From assembly GCA_900540785.1 (NCBI GenBank), contig UQHF01000001.1, positions 62,001-126,000 of the forward strand: a DNA stretch of 64,000 nt. Direction: 5' to 3'. This DNA is from an uncultured Blautia sp. (GTDB lineage: Bacteria > Bacillota > Clostridia > Lachnospirales > Lachnospiraceae). Numbering within the stretch: the first letter of the stretch is position 1; every line of letters begins with the position of its first letter. Below the pieces are notes generated by a model. The model had not been told where the DNA came from, did not search any database, and worked only from the letters and a program-made list of their open reading frames with translations. This document shows, in pieces, positions 26,450 through 35,272 of the stretch. The position numbers and the translations under genes are program-made.

Positions 26450-27322
26450 CTATGCCTTCTCCTTATCTCTAAATAATGCCCGAAGTACGCACGTTAATAT
26501 CAGACACTCTATAATAACAAATATTGCAATAGCACTTCCGTATCCATATTTAAAGGAATCAAATATTGTTTTGTACATATAAATTGTCGGTACTTCTGTT
26601 GAAAAGAATGGGCCTCCTCCTGTAAGAACATAGATCAAATCAAAAATCTTGAGTGCTCCGATCAGAGAAAAAGTTGTACACACCTGTAATACCGGTTTCA
26701 GTAACGGTATGGTGATCTTAAACGCAATCTGCGTTTTGCTTGCACCGTCAATTCTTGCTGCTTCATTAATATCCGGTGATATGGACTTAATGCCTGCGTA
26801 CATAATCAGCATATGATAGCCAATATACTGCCATAAATTAGGGATAAATGCCGATACCAGCGCCGTACTTTCCTGTCCCAGCCAATCCTGCCCCTGTATG
26901 CCGATCATAGACAGAAAAGAATTTAAAAGTCCATAGTCTCCATTGTATATTTTCTGCCATAGCTGTCCGATTACAACACTGGAAATAATAACAGGGATAA
27001 AAAATGTTGTGCGGTAAAATCTTTCTCCTCTTTTTACATTTGCTACAACAATAGCAAGCAGCAAGGAAAATGGAAGCTGTATAAATAAAGAACAGCCTGC
27101 ATACAGTAATGAATTTTTTACAGAATTTAAAAAACGCTCATCTGAAAGCAGCTCTTTATAATTTCCAAGTCCTACAAAAACACTTTTTCCAATACCGTCC
27201 CAGTCCAGCAAACTATAATATACTGAAAGTCCGATTGGAACGATAACCAGAACCCCTATCAAAAGTATTGTAGGAAGCATAAATAACGCAATCGCTTTTT
27301 TATTTGATAATATTTTCTGCAT
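26450..27322 (-). CDS. Sugar ABC transporter permease (MalF type)
   Basis: A 290-residue CUT1 permease with six helices and the EAA motif INEAARIDGASKTQIAFKI (key residues EAARIDGA). It partners the MalG-type permease that follows. It is separated from the binding-protein gene by 72 bases containing a strong hairpin, an arrangement that gives more binding protein than permease. Confidence 0.92.
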   Translation of the reverse strand: MQKILSNKKAIALFMLPTILLIGVLVIVPIGLSVYYSLLDWDGIGKSVFVGLGNYKELLSDERFLNSVKNSLLYAGCSLFIQLPFSLLLAIVVANVKRGERFYRTTFFIPVIISSVVIGQLWQKIYNGDYGLLNSFLSMIGIQGQDWLGQESTALVSAFIPNLWQYIGYHMLIMYAGIKSISPDINEAARIDGASKTQIAFKITIPLLKPVLQVCTTFSLIGALKIFDLIYVLTGGGPFFSTEVPTIYMYKTIFDSFKYGYGSAIAIFVIIECLILTCVLRALFRDKEKA

Positions 27323-27358
27323 TTTGTTCGCTCCTTACGTATCTGAATCAGAAAGAAG

Positions 27359-27384
27359 AAGGGCTGCAAATCCATGCAGCCCTT
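27359..27384 (-). terminator. Attenuating hairpin between binding-protein and permease genes
   Basis: AAGGGCTGCA pairs with TGCAGCCCTT around a six-base loop; the minus strand continues CTTCTTTCTG. Probably a partial terminator that reduces transcription into the permease genes. Confidence 0.7.
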
Positions 27385-27394
27385 TTATAAACAT

Positions 27395-28693
27395 TTATTT
27401 TGAATAAAATTCTGATGGGCTGAGTTTTGCCATACTCTCGCAAAATTCTTCCGGTGTAATTTTCATTGCCATTAACTGAGCCAGTAAATCTTTGTAAGTC
27501 TCAGAATCTTCAGCAGAAAGAATATTATCCCACCATGAAATATAAGATGTTCCAGTCTCCATCAACGCTGCCGATTCTTTATCAAGCGGAGTTAAGCCCT
27601 CTGTATCAACGCCCGTAGTATCCCAGCATGGAAGACCTGCACCCTGCTGATAACCTACCTCACCGATTTTTTTGCTCAGATATTCCAGATACTCTACTGC
27701 TTCCTCCGGGTGTTCGCAGTCTGCATTGATGTAATATCCATCGGAACTTCCACCGGAAAATTCCGTAATACTTCCTGCGCCGCCTTCAATTACAGGAAAT
27801 GCCACACATTTCACTTTGTCCTTTGTTGCCGCTGTCTCTGCCTGAATAGACGGGTGTGTCCAGTTCGCCTGGAAAAGCATAGCTCCCTGTCCTGCTGCAA
27901 AGCCTTCTACCATCTCGTCATAGCTCATGCTCATCATGCTGTCATTAAAAGCGCCTGCTTCTACCAGTTCCTGGAGTTTCTCGGCTGCTTCGATAAACGG
28001 CTCGGTATTAAATTTGGAAGGATCGGCAAACGCTTCCTCCAGACCTGCATTTCCTGCTGTTCTCGCAGAAATAATGTCATACAGATACATACCCGGCCAT
28101 CTGTCTTTTTCTCCCAAAATAATCGGCGTATAGCCTGCATCTTTTAATTTTTTAACTGCATCGAGAAGTTCATCCCAGTTTGTCGGAATCTCTGCTCCGG
28201 CATCTTCAAACATTTCTGTATTGCAATACAGGTTTGCAAGGAATGTGACCGTTGGAAGAGTATACAACTTTTCATTGAATGTACAGCCTTCTAACATTCC
28301 CGGAAGTACACTGTCTAAAGTGTCTTCACTTACGTAATCATCAATCGGCATCAGATAGCCTGCATCAATGTAAGGTTTTACAAAGCTTCCTCCACTGAAC
28401 ATATAAGAAATATCCGGAGCTTCCCCTGCTGCAAACGCTGTCTTAATCTTTGTTTTGTACTGCTCACCTGTAACTCCGTCCTGCTCAATAGTAACATTCG
28501 GGTGCAATTCATGGTATTCTTCCACAGAATCCTCGATAATTTTTTTGACTGGATCCGTGTCAGCTACTGACTGGTGCCAGATAGTAAGGGTAATTTCTTC
28601 CTCTTTTTCTCCTGCCATAACAGGCATTGCTGAAGAAACAACCAGACCTGTTGCAACTAAGAGTGCTCCTGCTTTTTTTAATGTCTTTTTCAT
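27395..28693 (-). CDS. Extracellular sugar-binding protein of the arabinoxylan importer
   Basis: A 432-residue family 1 solute-binding protein (ITLTIWHQSVADTDPVKKI, then FAAGEAPDISYMFSGG and GQGAMLFQANW) that feeds oligosaccharides to the two permeases. The start at 28693 follows AAAGGAGA. The N-terminus is a signal peptide (MKKTLKKAGALLVATGLVVS) ending near VMAGEK. There is no lipobox cysteine, although Gram-positive binding proteins are normally lipid-anchored. Transcription starts from an activator-type promoter with an inverted repeat. Confidence 0.9.
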   Translation of the reverse strand: MKKTLKKAGALLVATGLVVSSAMPVMAGEKEEEITLTIWHQSVADTDPVKKIIEDSVEEYHELHPNVTIEQDGVTGEQYKTKIKTAFAAGEAPDISYMFSGGSFVKPYIDAGYLMPIDDYVSEDTLDSVLPGMLEGCTFNEKLYTLPTVTFLANLYCNTEMFEDAGAEIPTNWDELLDAVKKLKDAGYTPIILGEKDRWPGMYLYDIISARTAGNAGLEEAFADPSKFNTEPFIEAAEKLQELVEAGAFNDSMMSMSYDEMVEGFAAGQGAMLFQANWTHPSIQAETAATKDKVKCVAFPVIEGGAGSITEFSGGSSDGYYINADCEHPEEAVEYLEYLSKKIGEVGYQQGAGLPCWDTTGVDTEGLTPLDKESAALMETGTSYISWWDNILSAEDSETYKDLLAQLMAMKITPEEFCESMAKLSPSEFYSK

Positions 28694-28732
28694 TTTCCGT
28701 TCTCCTTTGATCTGTTTTTTTATGATACTGTA

Positions 28733-28783
28733 ATTATAAAGAAAAAGGACTGGAAAATACATTCATAAACCCTTTATAAATGT
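28733..28783 (-). promoter_or_regulatory. Activator-dependent promoter of the arabinoxylan operon
   Basis: A perfect TATAAT (28738-28733 on the minus strand) has no good -35. Just upstream is a near-perfect inverted repeat, ACATTTATAAA-GGG-TTTATGAATGT (28783-28759, one mismatch). It is centred about 33 bases upstream of the -10, the usual place for an AraC-type activator such as the response regulator encoded next door. Confidence 0.65.
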
Positions 28784-28818
28784 TTCATTTTCTTGTCCTT
28801 TTTACTGATTGAATTTCA

Positions 28819-30333
28819 TTATTTTGTTTTTTCAATAATATACTTTCGATATTCTGTGATAGAAGAACCCATCATCTTTTTAAACCAGATACTTAAATAA
28901 TGGGGATCCTGGATTCCGATCATATTTCCAATGTCGTAATCCTTCATGTTTGTAGTATGAATCATTTCCAACAAGTTGCAAAGCCGTATATCCGACTGCA
29001 GTTCCACATATTTTTTACCTGTAAAATTTTTAATCAACTTACTCAGGTAACTGCTGCTCAGACAAAATTTCTCTGCAAGCAGATTCAGACTTAAATCTTC
29101 GCCAATGTGATGCAGCATATAAACAAGAACGTTTTCCACTGTTTCACTGTTATGTTCCCGGGAAGTGATTTTCTTTCTCACGGTCAGTTCTGTCAGAATA
29201 TTCCTGATACAATATTCCATCTGTTCCTTTGTATACACCCATGAAATTTCTTTTAAAAAAAGAATATCATTCTGATTTACTTCCAGATCAATGCAGAGTT
29301 TTTGAAATTTTCTCCGAAGGTTCTGATGCATTTCTTCCGAATTCATATCTTCATTATGCAGAAGCAGCTCTCCCAGTTCCTGAATTTCTTCTATATTCCC
29401 TTTTTCAATGATATTTTTTATATTTGCCCACTCTGTAAAATCTGATGTCTCATCTTTCATTTTTTCCATGCGCCGTTTTTGAATAAATTCCAATGCGTCC
29501 AGATATGCCTTATGTACTTCTTTCCACCCGGAAAATTTTTTAGAAATTCCCATGAACAAATGGCACTTATACTTTGCTTTTATTAAAGACTGTAATATAT
29601 CCATACATTCTTCAAACGGCATTGCCATACATTCTGAAATAATCACGATTCTGTTCCATAAATCTTTTAGTACGATGATTCCCTCGTCGCTCTGAAAAAA
29701 AGTCTTTGTTTCTTCCATTATCTGCAGAACCATTTCAGGCTCATAAAATCCTTCTTCTGCCACAATCAGCCCCAGTTGCAGCCCTTTTGCTGTATTATTT
29801 ATGTCAATCCCGTACTCAAGAAGCTTTTCTTTCATATCTTCTATATTCTGATTCTTGCTCAAAATATTATTAAGATAAATGTCTCTCAACGCCGCTTTAT
29901 TTAATTTCATCTCTCTTAAAAACTGCTTCTGCTTTTCCTTTTCATCGCAGATTTTAAGAATTTCATTTACTGCACGCTCCAGAGAATCATTCAACTCCTC
30001 TTCCTGAACAGGTTTTAAAATGTAATCAAATACGCCTGCTTTTATACTTCTTCTGGCATACTCAAAATCATCATATCCTGTGACCAGTATTATTTTTATT
30101 TCCGGAAAGCGCTTTACACATTCTTCACTGAACAGCAGCCCATCTGCTTCCGGCATGCAAATATCACTGATCACTATATCCGGTTTTATTTCTTCCAGAG
30201 CCTGCAATGCAGATGCACCATTGGCATACTCTCCCACAATCTCGAGATTCAGCCTTTTTGTGTCTATCTTCATACGAATCAGCTTTCTTATCAGCATCTC
30301 ATCATCGATGACAATTACTCTCAGTTTTTTCAC
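28819..30333 (-). CDS. AraC-type response regulator (YesN family)
   Basis: A 504-residue regulator. The receiver domain is at residues 1-120 (VIVIDDEMLIRK, phospho-acceptor Asp in IVISDICMPEADG, Lys in ILKPVQEEEL), followed by a long linker and a C-terminal AraC helix-turn-helix pair (LNLLAEKFCLSSSYLSKLI and later IGIQDPHYLSIWFKK). The start is probably GTG at 30333, nine bases after GGAGG, rather than the ATG at 30354. It overlaps the kinase gene by 32 bases. It most likely activates the adjacent binding-protein promoter in response to xylo- or arabino-oligosaccharides. Confidence 0.9.
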   Translation of the reverse strand: MKKLRVIVIDDEMLIRKLIRMKIDTKRLNLEIVGEYANGASALQALEEIKPDIVISDICMPEADGLLFSEECVKRFPEIKIILVTGYDDFEYARRSIKAGVFDYILKPVQEEELNDSLERAVNEILKICDEKEKQKQFLREMKLNKAALRDIYLNNILSKNQNIEDMKEKLLEYGIDINNTAKGLQLGLIVAEEGFYEPEMVLQIMEETKTFFQSDEGIIVLKDLWNRIVIISECMAMPFEECMDILQSLIKAKYKCHLFMGISKKFSGWKEVHKAYLDALEFIQKRRMEKMKDETSDFTEWANIKNIIEKGNIEEIQELGELLLHNEDMNSEEMHQNLRRKFQKLCIDLEVNQNDILFLKEISWVYTKEQMEYCIRNILTELTVRKKITSREHNSETVENVLVYMLHHIGEDLSLNLLAEKFCLSSSYLSKLIKNFTGKKYVELQSDIRLCNLLEMIHTTNMKDYDIGNMIGIQDPHYLSIWFKKMMGSSITEYRKYIIEKTK

Positions 30334-32059
30334 ACTTCTCTTCCTCCAATACACTGCTGTCTATATAAATATGGATCTCTGCCATCCCCTCATTACAAAT
30401 TTTATATGAGAACGCACCTTCATATATCATTTTAAGTCTCTGTATCGTCCCCCTTAGACCAAGGCTCCGTTTTTCATCTGGCATTTTTCCCTTTTCGAAT
30501 TCACAGATAATATCATTTGGTATTCCTTTTCCATTATCCTTAACAGAAATATGTATCTTATTTTCCTCTCCTTCTACACATACCTGAATATACCCATATT
30601 TTTCCTGGATTCGAATTCCATGCTGAAAAGCATTTTCGACTAATGGCTGGATTGTCAGCTTCGGTATTTTATAATAACCATATGTCTTATCCAGTCTCAC
30701 ATCAAATTTAAAGCTGTCTCCAAAACGGATTTTTAATATATCTGCATAATCTTTTACAATCTGAATTTCCTCATTTATAGTAAGAAATTCCCTTCCGCCG
30801 CTGACAGATTTTCTGTAAAACTGCCCCAGACTTCTTACCAGCTTTACGCTTTTTTCCGTTTCTTCCATCAAAATTAAGGCTTCCAGCGATTCCAGAGTAT
30901 TATAAAGAAAATGTGGTTTCATCAATTCCTGCATTTCATTCCATTCCACAATTCGAATTCTTTTTTGTTTTACAATCGTTTCCTGTAGCAGACGCTTTAT
31001 TTCGTCAACCATTTTGTTATATCCGTAAAACAGTTTTCGAAATTCACTTAAATATGCTTTTCCATTTATTTTCTCAGGTTCCCCGTATTCTATACTTTCC
31101 ATTTTATCTAAAAGGACCTGAACTGGCACTGTCAGAAATCTGGCAAATATCAGAGATATGCAAATAATAATTAAACCAAGCCCCACAATCAAAATAATAT
31201 TAAATCGAAACATACCACTGAAAATTTCTGTTTTTATCACTGGTGAATAGCGAATAATTTTCCAATTTTTTTCTCTGTTTATAATCCCTGACAGATAATA
31301 ATATTTTCCGTTGATTTTTTTTCTATGAATGACTTCCCCATCAGAACTATCCAATTCCTGTACCATCTCAGAAATTTTCATTGACTCATGAAAGTCTCCA
31401 GCCGAGCAGATTGTCTCATTGTCCTCATTTAAAATAATAATTTTTTCATTTTCGGAAATTATACTTTCAGAAACAAGCGATTCTAATTTTTCCTTATCAA
31501 TCTGAACACCAATAATGCCAATTGTCTGAAATTCATTCAAATCCTTAAATGATCTGACCAATACAGGATAATTCTGTCCATTACTTTTCTGAATCATCAA
31601 TTTAGCCTTTCCATTCAGATTCTTTATCCAGTTATACTCTGTTGTACCCTTTTTTATAGAAAAATCTGCACTCTGTCCTACCGTTAATTTTTGTTCATTT
31701 TGATCGATCAGCCAAACTGTATCTACACTTTCTGAAAATTGTGTAATAGAATAAATCCGGCTGATTAATAATTGCTGTTTATCAAAATCGGAAACGATGT
31801 TTCCGGACTTCATCTGCTGCTGTACAACACTGTCCGACAAAATCAGTTTCGAATAATTGTTCGCATTTTCCAAGACCGTTGTCAATGATGAATCAATAGA
31901 ATAAAGCATGGCAATATTCTCTTTGCCCATGACTTTTCTTTCATATTCTTTTGAATTGTGAATATAAATGAGTAAATATACGAATATACTCAGAAAAATG
32001 ATACTACCCAATACCAGAGAAATTTTAAGGCTGAGTTTTAAATCACGTTTTTTGTTCAA
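30302..32059 (-). CDS. YesM-type sensor histidine kinase
   Basis: A 585-residue two-helix membrane kinase. The first helix (residues 11-29), an extracellular dCache-like sensor domain to about residue 275, the second helix (FNIILIVGLGLIIICISLI), a HAMP domain, and the His_kinase domain with the phospho-acceptor in PHFLYNTLESL are visible. An ATPase domain with LTIQPLVENAFQHG and DNGKGIP follows. It starts with TTG, preceded by GGAG at suitable spacing; no in-frame ATG is available nearby. Pairs with the overlapping AraC-type regulator to sense extracellular oligosaccharide. Confidence 0.9.
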   Translation of the reverse strand: MNKKRDLKLSLKISLVLGSIIFLSIFVYLLIYIHNSKEYERKVMGKENIAMLYSIDSSLTTVLENANNYSKLILSDSVVQQQMKSGNIVSDFDKQQLLISRIYSITQFSESVDTVWLIDQNEQKLTVGQSADFSIKKGTTEYNWIKNLNGKAKLMIQKSNGQNYPVLVRSFKDLNEFQTIGIIGVQIDKEKLESLVSESIISENEKIIILNEDNETICSAGDFHESMKISEMVQELDSSDGEVIHRKKINGKYYYLSGIINREKNWKIIRYSPVIKTEIFSGMFRFNIILIVGLGLIIICISLIFARFLTVPVQVLLDKMESIEYGEPEKINGKAYLSEFRKLFYGYNKMVDEIKRLLQETIVKQKRIRIVEWNEMQELMKPHFLYNTLESLEALILMEETEKSVKLVRSLGQFYRKSVSGGREFLTINEEIQIVKDYADILKIRFGDSFKFDVRLDKTYGYYKIPKLTIQPLVENAFQHGIRIQEKYGYIQVCVEGEENKIHISVKDNGKGIPNDIICEFEKGKMPDEKRSLGLRGTIQRLKMIYEGAFSYKICNEGMAEIHIYIDSSVLEEEKCEKTESNCHR

Positions 32060-32093
32060 AATATCATCTCCATTATCCCCTCCATACCCTTCG

Positions 32094-32122
32094 ATTATAC
32101 TGTGCTACAAAGTTTTTGTAAA
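32094..32122 (-). promoter_or_regulatory. Promoter of the YesM/YesN-like two-component operon
   Basis: Minus strand TTTACA (32122-32117), 17-base spacer, TATAAT (32099-32094), 35 bases upstream of the kinase start. Confidence 0.7.
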
Positions 32123-32246
32123 GTTGTACATTTTACCACATTTTTCCTGCCTGTATATTATTTTTACAAAAGAAAAATATCTTGTTTCCGAAAAGCACAC
32201 CTCAAACATTTGTGACCACTTTCGAAAAATTTAATAATTCAGCTTA

Positions 32247-32275
32247 TTGACAGAAACACCGCCTCATACTATCAT
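32247..32275 (+). promoter_or_regulatory. Sigma-70 promoter of the CBS-protein gene
   Basis: TTGACA (32247-32252), 17-base spacer, TATCAT (32270-32275). The 70-base leader contains a small CAGG/CCTG hairpin. Confidence 0.7.
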
Positions 32276-32348
32276 AATTATAGTGCAAATCGTCAGGTTA
32301 TCCTGGCAGACAACTGAAAAGACAGATAAACAGTAATGAGGTAATAAC

Positions 32349-32774
32349 GTGAATATTTTATTTTTTCTGACACCAAAAAGTGAAGTGGCATACATATTTG
32401 AAGACGAAACCTTAAGACAGACGCTTGAGAAAATGGAACACCGGAAATTTTCCTGTATTCCCCTTCTTACCCTCGACGGGAAATATCTCGGAACCATTTC
32501 CGAGGGAGATCTTCTGTGGGGAATGAAACATTTAAACATTACAGACATGAAAGATACAGAGGGAATTTCCATTATGGCAATCCCAAGACGCGCAACTTAT
32601 AAACCAGTCCACGCAAACTCCAATATGGAAGATCTTCTTGACCGTGCCATCAACCAGAACTATGTTCCTGTTGTGGACGATCAGGGTTCTTTTATCGGAC
32701 TGATCACAAGAAAGGCAATTATGAAATACTGTTACGGAGAACTTCAGAAAAATCAGTGTTCTTCTGAAAATTAA
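32349..32774 (+). CDS. CBS-domain pair protein
   Basis: A 141-residue protein made of two CBS motifs (about residues 8-60 and 75-130). Key phrases are EHRKFSCIPLLTLDGKYLG and QNYVPVVDDQGSFIGLITRK. CBS pairs bind adenine nucleotides or cyclic dinucleotides and act as sensors. No enzymatic domain is attached, so partner and output are unknown. It starts with GTG, eight bases after TGAGGT. It is a single-gene unit with a strong promoter and a shared terminator. Confidence 0.85.
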   Translation: MNILFFLTPKSEVAYIFEDETLRQTLEKMEHRKFSCIPLLTLDGKYLGTISEGDLLWGMKHLNITDMKDTEGISIMAIPRRATYKPVHANSNMEDLLDRAINQNYVPVVDDQGSFIGLITRKAIMKYCYGELQKNQCSSEN

Positions 32775-32800
32775 TCTTTCTTCATAAATATCTCCTTTCA

Positions 32801-32838
32801 AAAATCCCCGGCAATTCACACGAACTGCCGGGGATTTT
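32801..32838. terminator. Bidirectional terminator between the CBS gene and the amino-acid ABC operon
   Basis: AAAATCCCCGGCA pairs with TGCCGGGGATTTT, 13 base pairs with a 12-base loop, and A- or T-runs on both sides. Confidence 0.9.
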
Positions 32839-32844
32839 CTTTTC

Positions 32845-33591
32845 TTATAATACTTTTGATAAGAATTCTTTTAAACGCGGATTCTTCGGATTTCCGAAAA
32901 ATTCTGCCGGAGTATTTTCTTCCTGGATTTTTCCATCATCAATGAAAATAACTCTTGTTGCCACTTCTCTTGCAAAGCCCATCTCATGCGTTACAACAAC
33001 CATTGTCATTCCTGTTTTTGCAAGCTCTTTCATAAGCTCCAGGACCTCTCCTACCATTTCCGGGTCAAGAGCGGAAGTCGGCTCGTCAAAAAGCATAACG
33101 TCAGGATTCATTGCAAGAGCTCTTGCGATTGCGATACGCTGTTTCTGTCCGCCGGAAAGCATATCGGGATAAGCGTCTGCCTTGTCCGGAAGACCAACGC
33201 GTGAAAGAAGCTCATCTGCTTTTTTTGACGCTTCCTCACTTGTCATTAATTTTAATGTGACAGGTGCAAGCATGATATTTTCTTTTACTGTTTTATGCGG
33301 AAACAGATTGAACTGCTGGAAAACCATTCCGATTTTCTGGCGGTGGCGGTTAATATCCACTTTCGGATCTGTAATATCTGTTCCCTCAAAAAGAATCTGT
33401 CCGCCTGTGGGTACTTCCATTAAATTCAGGGAACGGAGAAACGTAGATTTACCGGAACCGGAAGGACCGATGATCGCAACGACTTCGCCCTGATGAATAT
33501 CAGTAGAAATACCATCCAGAACACGATTATCTCCGAATGCTTTTTTCAGTTCTTTTACTTCGATCAATACCTGATTTTTATCAGCGCTCAT
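32845..33591 (-). CDS. Polar amino acid ABC transporter ATPase
   Basis: A 248-residue GlnQ/ArtM-type ATPase. Walker [11 protein letters not shown]-loop FQQFNLF, signature LSGGQKQR, Walker [13 protein letters not shown] and switch His VVTHEMGFA are all present. It is last in a binding protein-permease-ATPase operon and overlaps the permease gene by 11 bases. Substrate probably a polar amino acid; which one cannot be read from sequence. Confidence 0.94.
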   Translation of the reverse strand: MSADKNQVLIEVKELKKAFGDNRVLDGISTDIHQGEVVAIIGPSGSGKSTFLRSLNLMEVPTGGQILFEGTDITDPKVDINRHRQKIGMVFQQFNLFPHKTVKENIMLAPVTLKLMTSEEASKKADELLSRVGLPDKADAYPDMLSGGQKQRIAIARALAMNPDVMLFDEPTSALDPEMVGEVLELMKELAKTGMTMVVVTHEMGFAREVATRVIFIDDGKIQEENTPAEFFGNPKNPRLKEFLSKVL

Positions 33592-34285
33592 TGGTTCTCA
33601 GTCTCCTTTCCAGTTTATTCATTCCAAATGTAAGAATCATAACGATTGCAAGATAAATAGCTGCTGCTGCAAGCAGAGGCCAGAATGCGTTGTATGTACG
33701 GCTCTGGATCAGCATTGCTCCCTTTGTAAGGTCCATCATACCAATGTAACCGATGATGGAAGTCTCTTTAATTAAAACAATAAACTCATTTACAAGTGCA
33801 GGAAGCACTGCCTTAAATGCCTGCGGTACAATGATCAGACGCATGGTCTGTGCATAGTTAAGACCAAGGCTTCGTCCTGCTTCCATCTGTCCCTGGTCAA
33901 TAGACATAATTCCGGAGCGGACAATTTCTGCCACATACGCACCGGAGTTAATACCAAAAGCAAGCGCCCCTACCACAATCTTGTTCATGCTTACAGAGCC
34001 AAAAATAACAAAGTTCATGATCAAAAGCTGGATCATTGCAGGTGTACCACGAATCACAGTCAGGTATACGCGGCAAATGGCATTTAAGATTTTAAAGGAG
34101 CCTGTCTTATCGTGGGCGGAACGGACGATCGCAACAAAGAATCCGATGATAATTCCAATCACAACGGCAAAGGCTGTGATGATCAATGTTGTTTTCAGAC
34201 CGTCCACAAGCCACATGTAACGATCGTCTTTAATAAAGTTCAGATATAAATCCTGTTTAATATCTGCTAATAACATATGGTTCAT
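33581..34285 (-). CDS. Polar amino acid ABC transporter permease
   Basis: A 234-residue HisM/GlnP-type permease with about five helices and the family loop [25 protein letters not shown] (key residues EAGRSLG), which contacts the ATPase. A stretch [12 protein letters not shown] is also characteristic. RBS AGGAAGAGG precedes the ATG. A hairpin separates it from the binding-protein gene, so permease and ATPase are probably made at a lower level. Confidence 0.93.
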   Translation of the reverse strand: MNHMLLADIKQDLYLNFIKDDRYMWLVDGLKTTLIITAFAVVIGIIIGFFVAIVRSAHDKTGSFKILNAICRVYLTVIRGTPAMIQLLIMNFVIFGSVSMNKIVVGALAFGINSGAYVAEIVRSGIMSIDQGQMEAGRSLGLNYAQTMRLIIVPQAFKAVLPALVNEFIVLIKETSIIGYIGMMDLTKGAMLIQSRTYNAFWPLLAAAAIYLAIVMILTFGMNKLERRLRTNER

Positions 34286-34309
34286 GAATTTTTCCTCTTC
34301 CTTAAAACA

Positions 34310-34335
34310 GAGCTGTTGTATTAATGCAACAGCTC
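34310..34335 (-). terminator. Attenuating hairpin between amino-acid binding protein and permease genes
   Basis: GAGCTGTTG pairs with CAACAGCTC around an eight-base loop; the minus strand continues TGTTTTAAGG. Same logic as the hairpin in the sugar ABC operon. Confidence 0.65.
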
Positions 34336-34365
34336 CTTGTCTCTAATTCCTACAATCAGTTCCTA

Positions 34366-35148
34366 TTATTTCTTTACGATGATAACCTGGCTTGCGTTTG
34401 CATATGTATCTGTGAAATCTACGCTTGCCTGACGATCCTCTGTAATTGTCATTCCTGCAAGACCGAAATCTGCTTTTCCGGAATTTACGGCTGCAATGAT
34501 CGCATCAAATTCCATATCTTCAATCTTAAGCTCATATCCAAGCTTATCGCAGATTGCCTGCGCAATGTCTGCATCGATTCCTACAATCTCGTCTCCTTCA
34601 TGATACTCATATGGCTCAAACTCTGCATTTGTTGCCATGATCAGTTTTCCTTTGGAATGGTCAGCATCTTTCGGAGATTCATATGGTGTCTCACCGATGT
34701 TATCCCCAATGTAGTTGTCCATGATACTGTCGATTGTTCCGTCTTCTTTTAATTCTTTTAATGCTCCGTTAATTTCTTTCAGAAGCTCATCGTTGCCTTT
34801 TTTCAGGCAGATTGCATATTCTTCCTCAACAAATGGCTCATCCAGAATTTTCAGATCATCGTTGTTCTCTACGAATTTCTGTGCCGGCTGAGAGTCGATG
34901 ATCACACAGTCAATCTGGTCTGCCTTTAATGCCTGGATTGCCTCAGCGCCTTTGCTGTAACGCTCTACTACTGCTCCGTCTTTCTCATACTCGGAAGCCT
35001 CAAGGTCTCCTGTTGTTCCTAGCTGCACACCAATCTTCTTTCCTGCAAGGTCATCTTTTGACTCGATTGCTGCGGAAACTCCTGTTGTCATAGATACGAT
35101 CATCGCTGTGCTAAGTGCAAGTGCTGCAAATTTCTTCATGTTTTTCAT
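34366..35148 (-). CDS. Amino-acid ABC binding protein with circularly permuted domain order
   Basis: A 260-residue secreted family 3 binding protein; start set by AAGGAGG before MKNMKKFAALAL. After the signal peptide (cut near VSA-AIES) residues 31-147 read KDDLAGKKIGVQLGTTGDL...EEYAICLKKG...KELKEDGTIDSI, which is normally the C-terminal half of the fold. A 20-residue linker follows, then residues 168-260 read KLIMATNAEFEPYEY...GIDADIAQAICDKLG...DFGLAGMTITEDRQASVDFTD (given in parts), which is normally the N-terminal half. Each half is present once, so this is a permutation rather than a duplication. There is no lipobox Cys, so membrane attachment is unexplained. It heads the operon with permease and ATPase. 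Confidence 0.88.
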   Translation of the reverse strand: MKNMKKFAALALSTAMIVSMTTGVSAAIESKDDLAGKKIGVQLGTTGDLEASEYEKDGAVVERYSKGAEAIQALKADQIDCVIIDSQPAQKFVENNDDLKILDEPFVEEEYAICLKKGNDELLKEINGALKELKEDGTIDSIMDNYIGDNIGETPYESPKDADHSKGKLIMATNAEFEPYEYHEGDEIVGIDADIAQAICDKLGYELKIEDMEFDAIIAAVNSGKADFGLAGMTITEDRQASVDFTDTYANASQVIIVKK

Positions 35149-35231
35149 TACTTTTTCCTCCTTAAAATATGTGTGAGATGAATAAATATTTAATTTATGC
35201 AATGTCTTTGTATAATCTTTACTGTGCTTCT

Positions 35232-35272
35232 ATTCTATCATGTTTTTCCTAAAATGCAAGAGTATACTTGCA
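35232..35272 (-). promoter_or_regulatory. Promoter and putative operator of the amino-acid ABC operon
   Basis: Minus strand TTGCAT (35259-35254), 16-base spacer, TAGAAT (35237-35232). A perfect inverted repeat TGCAAG-AGTATA-CTTGCA (35255-35272) overlaps the -35, so a dimeric regulator bound here should repress. Binding factor unknown. Confidence 0.6.
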
